DNA of 64,000 nucleotides from Pseudoalteromonas sp. CO133X. GTDB lineage: Bacteria > Pseudomonadota > Gammaproteobacteria > Enterobacterales > Alteromonadaceae. The stretch lies in the NCBI GenBank assembly GCA_004208945.1, contig SGPE01000015.1:186001-250000 (forward strand). The letters run 5' to 3'. The notes under the pieces are model-generated. The model saw only the letters and a list, made by a program, of their open reading frames with translations. It ran no database searches and was not told the origin of the DNA. This document shows positions 61,553-64,000 of the stretch, in pieces. Made by a program: the position numbers and the translations under genes. Each line of letters starts with the position of its first letter. The first letter of the stretch is position 1.

Positions 61553-62281
61553 ATGTTAAACCACGGATTGGAAAACAGAGAATACGTTAAATTACCTGAA
61601 GGGGTTGATATTGCAATCACACCCGCAGGTGTTGTCTCCCGTAGCTATGCCTACATCATCGATTTCCTATTTCGCAGCCTTATTATGTTCGTTGTATCAC
61701 TTGTATTTAGCTTTTTAGGTGATGCAGGGCAGGGCATTATTCTGATTATTTATTTTATAACATCTTGGGGATACAACATTTTTTTTGAAATGAAAAATGG
61801 TCAAACTCCTGGGAAAAAGCGTCTTAAGATCCGCGTAGTACAAGATAATGGCTTACCAGCCAGTTTTTCACAAATTGTTGTACGAAACCTATTACGTCCA
61901 GCAGATATGTTACCTATTGGTTATTTTTTAGGGCTAGTTGTCATGATGTTCAACTCTCGTTTTAAGCGTATTGGTGATTGGGCAGCAGGCACTATGGTTA
62001 TTTATGATGATGAAGTAGAGGCACGCCCTGAATTACCGAAAGGCAATATTGAAATCCCAGTATTGAGCTTAAGCACGGAAGAACAATTAGCAGTGCTTGC
62101 TTTTGCAGAGCGCAGTGATGAGCTTTCTGATGCGAGGCGCAGTGAACTCGCCGCAATTTTAGCTGAGCCATTTAAGTTAGAGGGCAATGAAGCGCAGAGT
62201 ATGTTAATCGGTTATGCGCGTTTCTACTCAGGTCAGTTAAGTAACTCTAATGAACAGGCGCATAGTGAGACAGTGCAATGA
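61553..62281 (+). CDS. RDD family membrane protein
   Basis: The 242-residue protein has the RDD domain with three membrane helices (about residues 31-48, 52-70, 118-135), LRPADMLPIG and RFKRIGDWAAGTMVI. Some RDD proteins are cation or small-molecule transporters, but this one is uncharacterised. The C-terminal half is soluble and Glu/Ser-rich. It overlaps the SpoIIM gene by 4 bp (ATGA). There is no strong ribosome-binding site at 61553. Confidence 0.9.
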   Translation: MLNHGLENREYVKLPEGVDIAITPAGVVSRSYAYIIDFLFRSLIMFVVSLVFSFLGDAGQGIILIIYFITSWGYNIFFEMKNGQTPGKKRLKIRVVQDNGLPASFSQIVVRNLLRPADMLPIGYFLGLVVMMFNSRFKRIGDWAAGTMVIYDDEVEARPELPKGNIEIPVLSLSTEEQLAVLAFAERSDELSDARRSELAAILAEPFKLEGNEAQSMLIGYARFYSGQLSNSNEQAHSETVQ

Positions 62282-63228
62282 AGCAAACGCAATTTGTAAA
62301 ATCGAATAGCCAGAGCTGGAATGAATTTAAGGCGCTTTGCGAGCTTGCAGAATCAGAAAGTTTGCCGGTTTATTTTCCTAATATGTACCGTAAGGTGTGT
62401 AATGATTTAGCCATTGCCCGCAGTCGCCAATATAGCCCCGTACTTATTGAGCAAATTAATCGTTTAGTTCAGTATGGTCAAAAGCGCTTGTATTTATCTC
62501 GCAGCAATCAGTTTTCTGAGATATGGCATGTTGCCCGCACAGCATTTCCTCGGGCCCTCTATGAGAACCGTATAATGCTGGGCATTAACTTATTAGCATT
62601 TTGGGGCTTAGCACTTATCGCGTTTATTTGGGTGATGCTTGACCCTGATGCGGTATATACATTTTTGGGGCAAAGCACTGTACTGCAAATTGAAGAAATG
62701 TATAACCCCGGGGGCAGTGTACAAACAGCTGAGCGTGGCGCAGCTCAAGATCTCATGATGTTTGGTGTTTATATTTACAATAACATTGGCATTGCATTTC
62801 AAATGTTTGCTGGTGGGGTGTTGTTTTGTGTTGGCGCTGCATTTTTCTTACTATTTAACAGCTTTTACTTTGGTGCGATTGCCGCTCACATTGTTAATAT
62901 TGGCTTTGAAGGGCCATTTTTCTCATTCGTTATAACCCATGGTTCATTTGAATTAACCGCGATTATTATTGCCTCTGCTGCAGGGTGTCAGATAGGTTAT
63001 GCATTATTGAATCCTGGTCATTTTACCCGCGGCTATGCAATTAAACAGGCCGCACAAAAAGCATTGCCTCTTATTGTTGGTGCGTTTTTAATGCTTGTTC
63101 TTGCGGCATTTATTGAGGCCTTTTGGTCGCCACGTGATATAGCCAATGAAATTAAATATAGTGTAGGGAGTGTTTGCTGGGCGTTTGTTTTGTATAGGCT
63201 ATACAAGGGGATGCGTTATGGAGCTTAA
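62278..63228 (+). CDS. Stage II sporulation protein M-family membrane protein
   Basis: This 316-residue protein belongs to the SpoIIM family in a non-sporulating organism: a cytoplasmic N-terminus (about 1-95), then about five membrane helices with FNSFYFGAIAAHIVNIG and THGSFELTAIIIASAAGCQIG. The family is linked to RDD and MoxR-type operons in many bacteria. It overlaps the RDD gene by 4 bp and the next gene by 11 bp. Confidence 0.92.
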   Translation: MKQTQFVKSNSQSWNEFKALCELAESESLPVYFPNMYRKVCNDLAIARSRQYSPVLIEQINRLVQYGQKRLYLSRSNQFSEIWHVARTAFPRALYENRIMLGINLLAFWGLALIAFIWVMLDPDAVYTFLGQSTVLQIEEMYNPGGSVQTAERGAAQDLMMFGVYIYNNIGIAFQMFAGGVLFCVGAAFFLLFNSFYFGAIAAHIVNIGFEGPFFSFVITHGSFELTAIIIASAAGCQIGYALLNPGHFTRGYAIKQAAQKALPLIVGAFLMLVLAAFIEAFWSPRDIANEIKYSVGSVCWAFVLYRLYKGMRYGA

Positions 63229-64000
63229 TAGGTTAAGTTTTAACCCGCGTAAACGTAGCGCCTATGAAAACTTTGATTTAACTGTATTATTAACTAAACA
63301 GCACTTTTTACCTTTGTTTAGCCTTTATATCTGCTTAGCTTTACCAACATTTTTGATATTAGGGTTTTTACTTGGCTGGTCAATCGCTGCATTTGCTGTA
63401 TGGCTATTAAAACCTTTATTTGAACGCCCTTTACTTGATTACATGTCGAAGGCTGTTTTTAGTCAACCAACCTCGATTAAGTCAAGCATACTGGTTATAA
63501 AGCAGCTTAAATTTAAGGATATGCTAGCGCATTTAACCGTATTTAGGCTCAGCCCTAATCGCGCATTTTTGGCTCCGGTGGAGCAATTAGAGCGCTTGTC
63601 AGCAGAGCGAAAGCAAAAACGTAAGCAAGTTCTTTTTGCAACATCAAAGCCAAAGCAAACCTTATGGATGCTTTTTTGCGTACATTTCGAGTTTATTGTT
63701 TTAATGGGACTTTCGGCTTTTTCAATTGCATTGATCCCAGACTCATTTTCTCTTGAAGAATCTATCTACCAATTCCAAGACTCTCCTGCTTGGCTAGAAA
63801 TTGCCTTTAACTTACTTTATTTATTAAGTATTTCCCTCGTCGCGCCATTATTTGTCACAGGGGGGTTTTTAGCCTATTTACATCGCAGGGTTGAGCTCGA
63901 AGGTTGGGACATTGAGCTTGCTTTTAAGAATATAAAAACACGTTTTGCACAGCCTTTGTCATTGATATTCGCTTGCTTACTTAGCTTTTTGGCAGCGATG
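63218..64000 (+). CDS. Multi-pass membrane protein of the RDD-SpoIIM operon (3' partial)
   Basis: The frame runs from ATG 63218 to the right edge (261 codons visible, no stop). AAGGGG at 63205-63210 supports the start. It has hydrophobic helices at about residues 30-60, 155-175, 200-225 and 250-261, and a charged middle part (RLSAERKQKRKQ). It is likely the next member of the operon seen in relatives (RDD, SpoIIM, DUF4129-like, then MoxR and DUF58). The family name is not certain from the visible part. Confidence 0.75.
   Translation, partial: MELNRLSFNPRKRSAYENFDLTVLLTKQHFLPLFSLYICLALPTFLILGFLLGWSIAAFAVWLLKPLFERPLLDYMSKAVFSQPTSIKSSILVIKQLKFKDMLAHLTVFRLSPNRAFLAPVEQLERLSAERKQKRKQVLFATSKPKQTLWMLFCVHFEFIVLMGLSAFSIALIPDSFSLEESIYQFQDSPAWLEIAFNLLYLLSISLVAPLFVTGGFLAYLHRRVELEGWDIELAFKNIKTRFAQPLSLIFACLLSFLAAM

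Noticed and set aside
1-64000. tRNA or rRNA genes, CRISPR arrays, insertion sequences
   Set aside because: Scanned by eye; no cloverleaf ends, CRISPR repeats, transposase genes or rRNA motifs were found.

Overview
The window is a 64 kb piece of a gammaproteobacterial chromosome of about 40% GC. Gene order and protein sequences point to a marine Alteromonadales, most likely Pseudoalteromonas. The left part has the Pseudomonas/Shewanella-type order fliKLMNOPQR-flhBAFG-fliA-cheYZAB-motCD-ParA-CheW-like-cheW-DUF2802, followed by a complete ccm operon. No rRNA, tRNA, CRISPR array, prophage or insertion sequence was seen.

Layout. 1-21.2 kb: flagellar export gate and switch (fliK cut by the left edge, then fliL to flhA), polar number/placement control (flhF, flhG), sigma-28 (fliA), the chemotaxis core (cheY, cheZ, cheA, cheB, cheW), a second stator (motC/motD) and the array-positioning pair ParC/ParP. 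21.2-23.8 kb: convergent genes for a FlhB-C-like protein and a FliK-like protein. 23.9-30.9 kb: ccmABCDEFGHI (cytochrome c maturation), then mlaA. 31.7-38 kb: EAL-HDOD regulator, putP, SOS-controlled yebG, a ComEA-like HhH protein, a small membrane protein, dsbB, and pheA with a leader-peptide attenuator. 38-46.3 kb: a PAS-GGDEF-EAL protein, a small possibly cassette-borne membrane protein, yciH, a STAS plus receiver/phosphatase/kinase partner-switch pair (CrsA/CrsR-like), a GAF protein and an aromatic/aspartate aminotransferase. 46.3-54.6 kb (minus strand): a MoxR-DUF58-DUF4381-BatA-BatB/C-BatD cluster, followed by an ECF sigma factor and a DUF3379 protein. 54.9-64 kb: fadI-fadJ behind a FadR-like operator, a signal peptidase I paralogue, GNAT, YjbR-like protein, efpL, and an RDD/SpoIIM/membrane-protein operon cut by the right edge.

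How the genes work together. The first third encodes one polar-flagellum and chemotaxis programme: export gate, motor switch, pole selection, late-gene sigma factor, signalling array and array inheritance. A sigma-54-like promoter precedes flhA. The ccm genes supply c-type cytochromes. The rest is housekeeping and envelope metabolism with clear local control elements: a LexA box (yebG), a Phe attenuator (pheA), a FadR-like palindrome (fadIJ) and an 18-bp perfect palindrome of unknown function before putP.

Most of the window is conserved core genome. The least explained features are three repeats in the CheA linker that resemble the FliM and CheZ CheY-binding peptides, the FliK-like/FhlB-like pair, the operator-like palindromes upstream of putP, and a lone gene with integron-cassette-like edges.
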